Assembly (NCBI RefSeq): GCF_001427785.1
Contig: NZ_LMHM01000018.1
Span: forward strand, 1-64,000
Direction: 5' to 3'
DNA length: 64,000 nucleotides
From: Lysobacter sp. Root690
GTDB lineage: Bacteria > Pseudomonadota > Gammaproteobacteria > Xanthomonadales > Xanthomonadaceae
The notes beneath the pieces are model-generated. The model was not told the origin of the DNA. It saw only the letters and a list, made by a program, of their open reading frames with translations, and made no database searches. The first letter of the stretch is position 1; every line of letters starts with the position of its first letter. Both the position numbers and the translations under genes were made by a program. Shown here in pieces: positions 18,783 to 27,750 of the stretch.

Positions 18783-18905
18783 CTCCCTCTCCCGCTTGCG
18801 GGAGAGGGTTGGGGTGAGGGCCCGCCTCAAGCAGCGACAGTTCACATCCCGCGCACCCTCATCCGCCCTTCGGGCACCTTCTCCCGCGTTGCGGGAGAAG
18901 GACCG
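18783..18905. repeat. Inverted repeats R6 (CTCTCCCGC / GCGGGAGAG family)
   Basis: CTCTCCCGCTTGCGGGAGAG at 18786 and the related CTTCTCCCGCGTTGCGGGAG at about 18880 are two short palindromes about 95 bases apart, each followed by typical flanks (GGGTTGGGGTGAGGGC; CTCATCCGCCCTTCGGG). A related copy (CTCTCCCGTGGACGGGAGAG) lies at about 47438 in the tgt-yajC gap. They are noncoding REP-like elements. Confidence 0.65.
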
Positions 18906-18978
18906 CATGCACCGTCCCAGCACAACCGCACCGCCCGCCACAACCGCCAAACCCGTTCATCGCCTCACCCGCCCCAGT

Positions 18979-18987
18979 TGTTAAACT
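18979..18987 (+). promoter_or_regulatory. Candidate extended -10 promoter for M13 paralogue 3
   Basis: TGTTAAACT is an extended -10 match 27 bases before the chosen ATG at 19014. That spacing suits a short leader. No clear -35 is visible, as is common with extended -10 promoters. Confidence 0.45.
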
Positions 18988-19013
18988 CCCGCATCCCCAG
19001 GATGGAATACGCG

Positions 19014-21026
19014 ATGTCGACCCTACGCCCGCTTGCCTGTGCCCTCGCCCTGAGCCTGATCGCCGGCCTGGCCTCGCCCGCCGCCGATGCCGCCAAGAAG
19101 AAGGCCGCCGCCAAGCCGAAGGCGCCGGCCGCCGCCAACGCCTGCGGCGATTTCTACGCCAGCGCCAACGCCGATTGGCTGCGCGCCAACCCGCTATCGG
19201 GCGCCGCATCGGTGTCCTCGCTGGAAACCCTGGCCGCCAACGCCCGCCGCCAGCAGCTGGAACTGCTCAACAGCGCGATGACCGCGCCGCAGGGCAACGT
19301 GCAGAAGCTGCTCGGCGACTTCTGGGCCAGCGGCCTGGACGAAGCGGCGGTCGAACGCGACGGCTCGCAGCCGATCGCACCGCTGCTCGGCCGCATCAAC
19401 GCGATCAAGAAGGCCAAGGAAATCCCGGCCTCGATCGCCGCGCTGCATCAGGTCGGCATCCCGGTGCTGTTCAACTTCGGCGCCGACATCGACCTGCAGG
19501 ACCTCGACCGCCACATCGGCTACTTCAGCCAGGGCGGCCTCGGCCTGCCCGACCCGGCCTATTACACCCGCAGCGACGCCGACACCCGCCAGCTGCTCGG
19601 CCACTACAACAACTACGTGCAGAAGATCCTGACCCTGACCGGCACGCCGAAGGAAAAACTCGCGGCCGAGTCGCAGCAGGTGATCGACCTGGAAACCCGC
19701 ATCGCGCGCGCGTCCAAGGCGCTGCCGGACCTGCGCGATCCGCGCGCCAACTACGCGCCGGTGCAGGTCGCCACCCTGGCCAAGACCTACAAGGGCCTGC
19801 AGCTGGCCGACTTCCTCAAGGCCCAGGGCGTCAGCGACGACAGCGTCTCGCTGGCCAACCCGCAGCTGTTCGCCGAACTCGACAAGCTGCTGGGCAGCCT
19901 CAAGCCCGACCAGTGGAAGACCTACCTGCGCTGGCGGGTCGGCGATTCGATGGCGCCGTACCTGGCCAAGCCGTTCCGCGACGCCGAATTCGATTTCCGC
20001 GGCAAGGTCCTGCGCGGCCAGCGCGAACAGCCCGCGCGCCAGCAGGCCGTGCTCGACGCGATCACCCTCGCCGCCGGCCCGATGGTCGGCCACGAATACG
20101 CCGCGCGTTATCTGCCCGCCGCCACCGACGCGCGCGCCGAGCAGATCGCCTCGCAGGTGCGCGAAGCGCTGGGCAAGGACGTCGACGCCGACACCCGCTT
20201 CAGCGAGGCGGTCAAGAACGAAGCCAAGGCCAAGCTGGCCAAGCTCAAGATCGAAGTCGGCACGCCCAAGCGCGACCTGGATTACACCGTGCAGCCGATG
20301 GGCCGCGGCAGCTTCGGCAGCAACATGCTGATCGCCTCGACCTGGCGCCATCGCGAGGAAATGAAGCGCATCGGCCGCGGCAACGCCGACCGCCGCTGGG
20401 ACGTGCTGCCGCAGGAGCCGTCGCTGGCCTACGACATCGCCCAGAACCGCCTGATCGTCACCGCCGCGATGCTGCAGGCGCCGGTGCTCGACATGAGCAA
20501 GCCCGAAGCCGCGCAGTACGGTTCCTACGGCGCGCTGGTCGGCGCCGAACTGACCCACGGCATCGACGGCCGCGGCCGCTACGTCAACGCCAAGCAGGAA
20601 GTGCGCGACTGGTGGACGCCGACCGAAGTCGCCGCCTGGGAAGCGCTCGGCAGCCGCGTCGCCGCGCAGTACAGCGCCGAATCGTATCCGGGCCTGACCG
20701 CGACCAAGATCAACGGCGGACAGGTGCGCGAAGTCGCGATCGCCGATCAGGCCGGCGTCGAACTCGCCTGGTCGGCCCTGCATGCCGCTCAGCCTTCGGC
20801 CAGCAAGGACGCCAATCAGGCGTTCTTCCGCGCCTGGGCCGGCCTGTGGGCGCAGCAGCTGAGCCCGGAAGTCGCCGCCCAGCGCGCCGCCACCGGCATC
20901 CACGCGCCGGGCCCGGCGCGCACCAACGTGCCGCTGTCCAACCTGCCCGCGTTCGGCGAAGCCTTCGGCTGCAAGGCCGGCACCGCGATGCAGCGCAAGG
21001 CCGATCAGCAGATCAAGATTTTCTGA
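19014..21026 (+). CDS. M13-family protein with lost zinc site (probable pseudopeptidase)
   Basis: A 670-residue M13 homologue with an ordinary signal peptide (about residues 1-27, ending SPAADA) rather than a lipobox. It aligns with the two upstream paralogues, but HEMTH reads AELTH (Ala511, Glu512, His515). ENIADLGG reads VAIADQAG, so the third zinc ligand Glu is Val574. The NAYYNP substrate motif reads LAYDIAQNRLIV. Two of three zinc ligands are therefore absent and catalysis is unlikely. The frame is open and full length with normal codon use, so it is kept by selection or was lost only recently. It could act as a binding or chaperone-like protein. The start is either 19002 or 19014; 19014 has the better spacing to GGA. 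Confidence 0.9.
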   Translation: MSTLRPLACALALSLIAGLASPAADAAKKKAAAKPKAPAAANACGDFYASANADWLRANPLSGAASVSSLETLAANARRQQLELLNSAMTAPQGNVQKLLGDFWASGLDEAAVERDGSQPIAPLLGRINAIKKAKEIPASIAALHQVGIPVLFNFGADIDLQDLDRHIGYFSQGGLGLPDPAYYTRSDADTRQLLGHYNNYVQKILTLTGTPKEKLAAESQQVIDLETRIARASKALPDLRDPRANYAPVQVATLAKTYKGLQLADFLKAQGVSDDSVSLANPQLFAELDKLLGSLKPDQWKTYLRWRVGDSMAPYLAKPFRDAEFDFRGKVLRGQREQPARQQAVLDAITLAAGPMVGHEYAARYLPAATDARAEQIASQVREALGKDVDADTRFSEAVKNEAKAKLAKLKIEVGTPKRDLDYTVQPMGRGSFGSNMLIASTWRHREEMKRIGRGNADRRWDVLPQEPSLAYDIAQNRLIVTAAMLQAPVLDMSKPEAAQYGSYGALVGAELTHGIDGRGRYVNAKQEVRDWWTPTEVAAWEALGSRVAAQYSAESYPGLTATKINGGQVREVAIADQAGVELAWSALHAAQPSASKDANQAFFRAWAGLWAQQLSPEVAAQRAATGIHAPGPARTNVPLSNLPAFGEAFGCKAGTAMQRKADQQIKIF

Positions 21027-21070
21027 TTGGTTTCGCCGCGGCATTGCGCCGCAAATGCGATAACGCGAAA

Positions 21071-21095
21071 AGCCCGGCGCACGCCGGGCTTTTTG
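21071..21095. terminator. Rho-independent terminator after M13 paralogue 3
   Basis: Hairpin AGCCCGGCG-CA-CGCCGGGCT followed by TTTTTG. It lies 45 bases after the stop codon, between convergent genes. Confidence 0.9.
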
Positions 21096-21127
21096 TTGGG
21101 CGATGATGATTCGTCGTAGTCGGGGTG

Positions 21128-21236
21128 TCGCGGTCGCGGCTTGTGACCGAAGGAAATCCAGTAGGACGCCGCTCCTACAGGGGGATACGCAAGCCACGTT
21201 TCAAACTGTAGGAGCGGCGCGAGCCGCGACCGCGAA
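21128..21236. repeat. Dispersed repeat R1, inverted pair
   Basis: A direct copy of R1 occupies 21206-21236. On the opposite strand, an R1-like sequence split by an insert of about 25 bases occupies 21128-21181 (GCCGCTCCTACAG at its right end). The two copies face each other and could form one large hairpin between the terminator and the convergent bpX6 gene. Confidence 0.65.
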
Positions 21237-21305
21237 CCATCGACTTCCGCGCAACGTCATCGCGGCGACGCAACCACACACCCGACGCCAGGCAAGGCGC
21301 ACGAA

Positions 21306-24074
21306 TCACAGCAACGTAAACGTCCGCACCTTCGAGGTATCACTGGCGATATCCATCACCCGCCCCTGGTGATCGAACAGCAACACCCCGCCCTCGTACT
21401 CGCGCGTGCGCAACGCCGCCGACGGCCAATCGATGCTCGCCGCCACATCCGCATGCAACGGCCGCACCAGATGCAATCGCATCGCACGGTCGCCGCGCAA
21501 CCACACCAGGCAACCCTGGGTCAGCGGGATCACGCCGTGCCCGCTGAGCTCGCCGGACGGCGGCGACAGCCGTATCTGGAAATCGCGCGTGCCCCAGGTG
21601 TAAGCGAAGCGGACGGCGCCATCGTCGTCCTGGGTCAGTTGCAGCGGCAACACGCCCATCGCCGGATGCAATTGACGGAAACGTCCGTCCTCGACAATCG
21701 GATCGCGCGACAGCAAGCGCCGCTGCGGCGCATTGCGATAACGCCACAGCACCTGCTCGCGATCGCCGCGCACCAGAAACGATTCCTCGATCGGGAAGAA
21801 TTCCGCCGCGATCACCGGGCCGCCCAGATCGCCCACGCTCCACAGCACGTCCAGCGACGCGCGCGCCGCATCCACCACCATGATCCGCTCGCCCGACACC
21901 ACCGACCAGGCGATGCCGTCGAAGCGATCGGCGAAGAACTGCAGCGGCATCGCGCCCAGATCGGTGATGTCGTGATGGGGCAGATCCAGCCGCGCGATCC
22001 GCGACACCGAATCGCGCCGCGCGATCGCCAGCGCGATCTGGCCGCTGTGGCTCATCACGAACCGGTACGCGGGCACCGCATAGCTGCGCACGCGTCGGCC
22101 GCCGCGATCGACCACCGCGGCGCCGGCCTCGCCCAACGCCACCAGATAGCGGCCGTCGCCGAGCGCGGCCACGTCGTGCAGCGATTGCAGGCCCGGCGCA
22201 TCCGGCGCGCTCGCGTTCAACGCGCCCGTCGTTTCCCACAAACGGCGCCGGCCCGGCGGCGTTGGCAGCGACCATCCGGGCAGATCGGCGTTGAGCCACG
22301 GATCGTCGGCCAACTTGCGCAGGCGTTCGAACTGCACGCGCTCGATATCGTTCGCGCACGCGGCGCGATCGGCGGCCAGCGCCGGCAACACCTGGGCCGC
22401 GAGCGCGCGCAGCGCCGGGTTTGTTTGCTTGACCTCGGCCAGATCGCGGCCCAAGGCCTCGCGTGGCGCGGCCGGCGAAGCCGGATCGGCCAGGCGCGCG
22501 ATGCGTTCGGCGTAGTGGTGCACGGTATCGGGCAACAGACTCGCGCGTTGCACCAGCGCGCGCGCGGACAATTCGGCGCCGGCCGCTTCGGCCGCCAACA
22601 GCCAGCGCCCGGCTTGCTCGCGCGCCTGCGGATCGGGCCACACCGCGTCGACCGCGGCCAGCCACAGGCCCTGCTCGGCCAGCGCCTGTCCCCACTCGCC
22701 GCGCAATTGCCGCGCCTGCTGCGGATGGCCGTTTTCCAGCAGCGCGACCGCCGCGGCGAAGGCATTGTCGCGACGCGCGACCAGCACCGCGCGTTCGCGG
22801 TCGCCGGCCAACATCAGCAAACGGATGATCAGATCCGGCGCCATGTCCCAGCTCAGCGCCAGTTCGGCGGCCTGGGCGAAACGCTCGTGCTTGACCAGAT
22901 AGTCCAGCGCTTCGTTGCGCGCGCTCAGCAATTCGGCGAGCACGAACACTGCTTCGTCGATCTTGCCCTGGCGATCGAGTTGTTCGAACGCGTTGCGGTA
23001 CAACTTGCGCAAGCGATCGCGCGCGCTGTCGCCGAAATCGATCGAAGGCGCCGCGCCGTTGCCCTGGCTCAGGCGCAGACTGTCGCGCCGACCCGGCGCA
23101 CTGAACGCCTGCCCCAGCGAATCGCCGCTGCCGTCGATCGGCAAGGCATTGCGCAAGGCTTCGTTGAGATCGCCGCGATCGAACTGCTCCATCAGCCGGC
23201 GCAGGTACGCGCCGTGACGCATGCCGATCAGCCGCGACGCGCGGCTGGCGATGGCGAAACGCACCAGCATGTCGCGCCAGCGTTGCGGCACGATCGAGGG
23301 ATTACGCGGCCGCACGCTGCCGCCGCCGGTGCCCACGCCCCGGCCGCTGTTCGCCGCGCCGCCACCGCCACCGGCTGGCGCACCGCCGCCCGACAAACCG
23401 GGGAAACGCTGCAACAACCAGTCGGCCATGCGATCGCGCGTGCCGACCGCGCGTTCGCGCAAACTCGGCTTTGCGCTGGAGAATCCCTCGCCGACGGATT
23501 TTCCGCTGGCGTCCCTGCCCGCGCCGCGCGCCGCCGCATCGCGCAGGAACGCTTCGCGCTCCTGGCTCGGCGGCGGAATCTTGTCGCCCAATACGTCGCG
23601 CAAGGGTTTGCCGGTCAAGCGGCCGGCCTTGGGCAAGGCCAGGCTGCGGCGGCCGTCGTAAGTGTCGTGCAAGGCGTAGTCGTCGATGTCGATCACCAGC
23701 GACGGATCGAGCGCCTGCGCCTTGGCGAACTGCAGCGCCTGCAACTGTCCGCCGATCACCAGATGTACGTCGCCCGCTTCGAGCGTGGCGCGTTCCTCGG
23801 CGGTCAGCGGGCCGGCGTACAGACCCTGCGCGCCGACCTGGCGCAGCGGCGTGCCGCCAGCGAATTCGCATTGCAGCATGCGCGGCGCTTCGAAACACAG
23901 CACATCGCCGTGCTCGAATCGCCATGCGCGGCAGCCGGGCATCCATTCGTGCAGGATGCGTTCGCTGCGCTGCTCCGGCGACAGCCAGTCGGCGGCCAGC
24001 CACAGCCCGTCGACCGTCTGCCGGCCGCGCCAGATCGGGTAGCGCACGTTCGCGCGAGCGGTCGGCTCAGTCAT
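21306..24074 (-). CDS. bpX6-type beta-propeller protein of a MoxR-vWA ternary system
   Basis: A large soluble protein of 922 residues with no signal peptide. The N-terminal ~150 residues (VRYPIWRGRQTVDGLWLAAD onward) look like the domain named bpX6 in MoxR-vWA-beta-propeller ternary systems. A Gly/Ala-rich low-complexity linker follows at about 260-290. A helical, TPR-like middle comes next. The C-terminal ~330 residues have repeated beta-strand patterns (DGRYLVALGEAGAAVVDRGG and similar) suggestive of a propeller. The ATG at 24074 overlaps the upstream gene by eight bases; a start at 24089 is less likely. It is the last gene of the four-gene MoxR operon. The domain name is from memory and should be checked by profile search. 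Confidence 0.7.
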   Translation of the reverse strand: MTEPTARANVRYPIWRGRQTVDGLWLAADWLSPEQRSERILHEWMPGCRAWRFEHGDVLCFEAPRMLQCEFAGGTPLRQVGAQGLYAGPLTAEERATLEAGDVHLVIGGQLQALQFAKAQALDPSLVIDIDDYALHDTYDGRRSLALPKAGRLTGKPLRDVLGDKIPPPSQEREAFLRDAAARGAGRDASGKSVGEGFSSAKPSLRERAVGTRDRMADWLLQRFPGLSGGGAPAGGGGGAANSGRGVGTGGGSVRPRNPSIVPQRWRDMLVRFAIASRASRLIGMRHGAYLRRLMEQFDRGDLNEALRNALPIDGSGDSLGQAFSAPGRRDSLRLSQGNGAAPSIDFGDSARDRLRKLYRNAFEQLDRQGKIDEAVFVLAELLSARNEALDYLVKHERFAQAAELALSWDMAPDLIIRLLMLAGDRERAVLVARRDNAFAAAVALLENGHPQQARQLRGEWGQALAEQGLWLAAVDAVWPDPQAREQAGRWLLAAEAAGAELSARALVQRASLLPDTVHHYAERIARLADPASPAAPREALGRDLAEVKQTNPALRALAAQVLPALAADRAACANDIERVQFERLRKLADDPWLNADLPGWSLPTPPGRRRLWETTGALNASAPDAPGLQSLHDVAALGDGRYLVALGEAGAAVVDRGGRRVRSYAVPAYRFVMSHSGQIALAIARRDSVSRIARLDLPHHDITDLGAMPLQFFADRFDGIAWSVVSGERIMVVDAARASLDVLWSVGDLGGPVIAAEFFPIEESFLVRGDREQVLWRYRNAPQRRLLSRDPIVEDGRFRQLHPAMGVLPLQLTQDDDGAVRFAYTWGTRDFQIRLSPPSGELSGHGVIPLTQGCLVWLRGDRAMRLHLVRPLHADVAASIDWPSAALRTREYEGGVLLFDHQGRVMDIASDTSKVRTFTLL

Positions 24075-25929
24075 CGCCGCCTCCGGCATACACCAGCACG
24101 CTCTTGGCGCGATCGCGCAACACCACCAACCGGCCTTGCAGATCGATCAGTGCGATCGCGTCGCAATCGGTGGCGACGCTGATGGCCGAGATCTGATAGG
24201 GCGATTCGTACAACGTCGCGCGGCCTTGCGCACCGATGCTGACCACCGCTCTGCGATCGGGCCGCAGCGCGATCAGGTCGAGTTCGTCGGCGTCGTTCAT
24301 GCTCAAGCCCACGACCTTCCAGTCCGCCGGCAGCACGATCTCGTGATCGGCGGACTTGGCCCGATGCTTACTGCGCAGGAACACGCGCCAGATGCTGGAG
24401 CGCTCGCCGCCATGACCACCCACCGGCTGTTCCACGCAACAGCCGCCGTGCCAACCGGGCCAACCTGTGCCGACCCAACGCCCACACAGGAAACCGGTAC
24501 GGGCTTCGCCCGACAACGCGATCTTTTCCAGGAGTCGACCGGTTTGTACACCCAGCAGCTCGCAACGCAGCTCATTGCCCAACTGGCGCAAATGCAAGGC
24601 ATGATCGTTGCCGGCATGGGCGATCGCCAGAGTGCGGCCGGCGAAAATCTCGTACTCCGCGCGCGGCGCGCCGAAGTTGGTCTGGGTCCACGACAACAGC
24701 CGCCCCTGGCCGGACAGCAACAGCAAGCGTGCGTGCGGGCGGGCATTCGAAGTTCCCCTGAGCGCGGCGCAGGGCAACCACCGCGCCCGGCTGGCCGCTG
24801 GATCGAACTCCTCCACCGGCGGCAAATCGACGCCGCGCAGCGGCGCGAGTTGCCAGAATTCGAGTCGCTCCGAATGCGCCACCACCCCGCCAAAATGCCG
24901 ACCGACCAAGGTCGCCGCCAGCAGCGTTTTCTCCCTGGCCCAGCGCGTGATCTTCGGCGGCGACTGCGGTCGCATCGTCGCGCGCGGCAGCCGGTAGACG
25001 TTGGCGGCGTTTTCCCCGAGCAGCGGCACGGCGACGCTGTGGCCGTCGAACGAAATCAATGGCGGTTGCTTCAGCGACAACCTGCCGGTGCCGGACAGCA
25101 CCGACTCATCGCGTAAGACCGACGCGAACTGCCCGCGCAACAGGCGTGAGGACAATTTCGGATCCGGCAGATTCAGCCGCCCCTCGCGCCGCGCCTGCCG
25201 CGCGGCGATCACGATCGCCAACTCGCTTTCGCTCGCGCGCTGCACGTCGACGCGATGACCCAGGCCATAACCGTGCGCATGCGAGCCGATCGACCAGCGT
25301 TCGCCCGGGCTGGGTTGCGCCGCATCCAGCCATTGCTGCCATTCGCGTTCATGATCCTCGCGCGGCGGCGGCAGTCCGGCCTGCGCCGCGCGTTGCCACG
25401 CGGCTTCGCCGCCCGGGGTGAAGCTGCGTTCGTTCAACAGCCGCTTGAGCGCATCGGCGTTGTCGGCGTCGAACAACTCGCCCGGCTTGCCGAGCACGCC
25501 CCAGGCGAAGCGCGCCTTGGCCGCCTGCGCGCGCTGCGCCAGCAGGATCCACATCGCCACATGCACCAGCCGCGGCGCGCCCAGTTGCGAGGGGCCGGTG
25601 TCGAACACCGCCACGGTCAGCGCATCGACTTCGCGCGCGACCAGTTTCGGCGACAGGAACAGATGCTCGCCGGCGGCGGCGCGGCGATCGAATTCTTCCG
25701 GCACCACGTCGGCCATCGCCCATTCGCTCAGCAACAGGCGTTCGTAACTGCCGCGCCGGCGCAGGTCGTCGATGCCCTCAGGCTCGACCGCCCCGCGCAA
25801 CGCGCGCATGCGGAACGCACCGAGCATCGGATGCAGGCGCAGCATCAACTCGCCGAGCACGCCGGCCAGTTCCGGGTCGAACCACCCCAGCCAGGCATGC
25901 CACGGTTTGAGCGTATCGGGCAGGCGCAT
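24067..25929 (-). CDS. vWA-like / beta-propeller protein of the ternary system
   Basis: A soluble 620-residue protein. Residues about 105-190 resemble a von Willebrand A fold: LTVAVFDTGPSQLG sits where the DxSxS metal site is expected, followed by helix-strand alternation (RFAWGVLGKPGELFDA). The metal motif reads D-T-G-P-S, so it is partly degenerate. From about residue 220 on the protein is strand-rich with repeated segments such as RLEFWQLAP and RLLSWTQTNFG, consistent with a beta-propeller. It is expected to form a client or adaptor complex with the MoxR ATPase, by analogy with other MoxR-vWA pairs. It starts four bases after the bpX5-like gene ends and overlaps the bpX6 gene. No membrane segment is visible. 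Confidence 0.7.
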   Translation of the reverse strand: MRLPDTLKPWHAWLGWFDPELAGVLGELMLRLHPMLGAFRMRALRGAVEPEGIDDLRRRGSYERLLLSEWAMADVVPEEFDRRAAAGEHLFLSPKLVAREVDALTVAVFDTGPSQLGAPRLVHVAMWILLAQRAQAAKARFAWGVLGKPGELFDADNADALKRLLNERSFTPGGEAAWQRAAQAGLPPPREDHEREWQQWLDAAQPSPGERWSIGSHAHGYGLGHRVDVQRASESELAIVIAARQARREGRLNLPDPKLSSRLLRGQFASVLRDESVLSGTGRLSLKQPPLISFDGHSVAVPLLGENAANVYRLPRATMRPQSPPKITRWAREKTLLAATLVGRHFGGVVAHSERLEFWQLAPLRGVDLPPVEEFDPAASRARWLPCAALRGTSNARPHARLLLLSGQGRLLSWTQTNFGAPRAEYEIFAGRTLAIAHAGNDHALHLRQLGNELRCELLGVQTGRLLEKIALSGEARTGFLCGRWVGTGWPGWHGGCCVEQPVGGHGGERSSIWRVFLRSKHRAKSADHEIVLPADWKVVGLSMNDADELDLIALRPDRRAVVSIGAQGRATLYESPYQISAISVATDCDAIALIDLQGRLVVLRDRAKSVLVYAGGGDD

Positions 25930-25932
25930 CGC

Positions 25933-26349
25933 TCAACCCCGCCAATGGCTGCGGATCTGCGCGATCAGCGCCGCCGTCGCCGGCAAGGCGCGATGCAGCG
26001 GCACGATTTGCGCCGGTTCGCGCAGCAGCAACAACGGCGACTGCGGATGCCGGCGCGCGATCGCGCGATGCAGCAGGTCCAGCGGCAAGTCGGGACGTTC
26101 CACCGTCGACAGCCACAGCGCCGGCGCATCGGCGCGCGGCGCGACATAGGCCACGCCCTCGCTCCACGGCAGCGATTGCGCCGCGCCGGTCACGATCACC
26201 ACATCGTCGTTGGCGGTCAGCATCAGGCGCTCGCGCAAGGCCTCGTCCAGACGCTCAATCGCGTCCAGCAGCCCCCGCGCCGCCGCGCCGACCCCGACCG
26301 CGCCCTGCGGCGGCGGCGGATCGGCTTCGCTCCGCCAACCCCACTTCAT
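25933..26349 (-). CDS. bpX5-type small protein of the ternary system
   Basis: A 138-residue soluble protein. It starts MKWGWRSEADPPPPQGAVGV and contains LPWSEGVAYVAPR and ALWLSTVERPDLP, a pattern I associate with the bpX5 domain of MoxR-vWA-beta-propeller systems. The ATG at 26349 overlaps the MoxR stop as ATGA, so translation is coupled. Longer in-frame starts fall inside the MoxR gene and are rejected. The function is unknown; it is presumably a structural component or adaptor of the complex. Confidence 0.68.
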   Translation of the reverse strand: MKWGWRSEADPPPPQGAVGVGAAARGLLDAIERLDEALRERLMLTANDDVVIVTGAAQSLPWSEGVAYVAPRADAPALWLSTVERPDLPLDLLHRAIARRHPQSPLLLLREPAQIVPLHRALPATAALIAQIRSHWRG

Positions 26350-27488
26350 GTCGGCGTCGCGACCCGTTCGATCAGCCGCGCGCGCTCGGCGGCGAGTTCG
26401 GGCGGCAGCGATTTCGCGTCGAAGTTCGCATCGATTTCGCGCAGCAGCGCTTCGGCGATGGTCGCTGTGCCCGGTGCGTCGGCGCCGGCCTGCAGGCAGC
26501 TGCGCGCGGCTTCGACCAGGCGCGCGGCGCGCGACACCGGCTGCAGCACCGCGTGTTCGACCGCGGCGCGCAGGGTCGGATTGGCCGCGGCCGACATCGA
26601 ATCGCGCAGCACGTCCTGGGCGCTGGCCTGCGCCTCGCGGGTCGGCATGACGTAGAACAGCGGCCACAGATCGGCATCGGTCGCGGTGTCGCGGCCGGCC
26701 AGCACCGTGGCCGCGGCGATCAGGCGCTGGACCTTGACGATGCGGCGGTCCGACAGGCTCAGGCCGGCGCCGCGCAATTTACGGATCGCATCGGCGAGTA
26801 AGCCGCGCGCGTGGGTCAGATCGACCAGCGGCACGCGCCGGCTGAGTTCGTCGATGTCGGACAATTCGGTGCGATGCGCCAGCGGCGCGCGCTCGGACTG
26901 CCAGCCGCCTTCGAGCAAGGCTTCGAGCTGATGATCCGGCACCGGCTCGACGAACAGATGCAGCAGGAAACGATCGGCGAACGCGGCCAGCGATTCGTCG
27001 TCTGGCAAGGCATTGGCCGCGCCGACGCAGACCCGCAGCGGGCATTCGATCTGGGTGTGGCCGCGACGGAAACGGCGCTCGTTGAGCACGCCGAGCAAGG
27101 TGTTGAGGATCGCGGTCGAACCCAGGAACACTTCGTCGAGGAACGCGACCTCGGCCTCCGGCAGCATGCCGCTGACATCGGTCTCGACCACGCCCTCGCG
27201 CAGCCGGCGCAGGTCGACCGGGCCGAACAATTCCGACGGCTCGGTGAAACGGCCCAGCAGGTATTCGAAATAACGCCCGCCCAATGCGCTGGCGACGCGG
27301 CGCACGACCGCGCTCTTGGCGGTGCCGGGCGGGCCGAGGATCAGCAGATGCTCTTGCGCGACCGCGGCCAGCACGATCAGCTCGGCGAGTTGCTCGCGTT
27401 CGATCAGGCCGACGGTGGCCGAATGCACGGCATCGCGGACGCGGGCCGCGGCCTGCTGCGCGGCGGTGGGTTCGATCGGAAGAGTCAT
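26346..27488 (-). CDS. MoxR-family AAA+ ATPase
   Basis: A 380-residue ATPase. Walker A is GPPGTAKS (52-59), Walker B is VAFLDE (114-119), followed by the MoxR-typical FLGSTAILNTLLGVLNERRF and the sensor segment GAANALPDD. A lid region with the sensor-2 arginine area follows, and the C-terminal ~120 residues are helical. MoxR ATPases act with vWA proteins as chaperones for assembly or activation of partner complexes. The ATG at 27488 gives the family-like N-terminus; upstream in-frame codons lie in the divergent promoter region. It is the first gene of the ternary operon (MoxR, bpX5-like, vWA-like, bpX6-like), and the genes overlap or nearly touch. Confidence 0.88.
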   Translation of the reverse strand: MTLPIEPTAAQQAAARVRDAVHSATVGLIEREQLAELIVLAAVAQEHLLILGPPGTAKSAVVRRVASALGGRYFEYLLGRFTEPSELFGPVDLRRLREGVVETDVSGMLPEAEVAFLDEVFLGSTAILNTLLGVLNERRFRRGHTQIECPLRVCVGAANALPDDESLAAFADRFLLHLFVEPVPDHQLEALLEGGWQSERAPLAHRTELSDIDELSRRVPLVDLTHARGLLADAIRKLRGAGLSLSDRRIVKVQRLIAAATVLAGRDTATDADLWPLFYVMPTREAQASAQDVLRDSMSAAANPTLRAAVEHAVLQPVSRAARLVEAARSCLQAGADAPGTATIAEALLREIDANFDAKSLPPELAAERARLIERVATPT

Positions 27489-27750
27489 GGAGTGGACGGC
27501 CTGGATCCTTGGCGGCCCGCGCGAGGCGGACAACGGCGACGTGCGGACGGGACGCGGCGCGCGTTCGGCTTGCGACCGGCGCCACATTGCGCACTGTAGG
27601 CGCGCGCCCGCGCGTCCCGCAACCACGGCATGCGAGGATCGCGCGCGGCGCCGTCGCGACCGGCTCGGCGTTGACACATGAACGGCCTGTGCCGGCCGAT
27701 TTTTCATTACCCTATCGGCTCGCGACACCGGCCAGGATCCCGCTCACGCC
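27489..27750. promoter_or_regulatory. Divergent promoter region between MoxR and CDC48-like operons
   Basis: These 262 bases separate the two operons and must hold both promoters. TTGACA at 27671 and the AT-rich TTTTTCATTACCCTATCGG at about 27700-27718 are the likeliest plus-strand elements, but the spacing does not fit one standard sigma-70 pair. The shared region suggests joint control of the two operons. Confidence 0.4.

Noticed and set aside
27671-27718. TTGACA followed by an AT-rich stretch as a strong sigma-70 promoter for the CDC48-like operon.
   Set aside because: No -10 box lies 16-18 bases downstream; the nearest AT-rich hexamer is about 30 bases away. Kept only as a promoter region.
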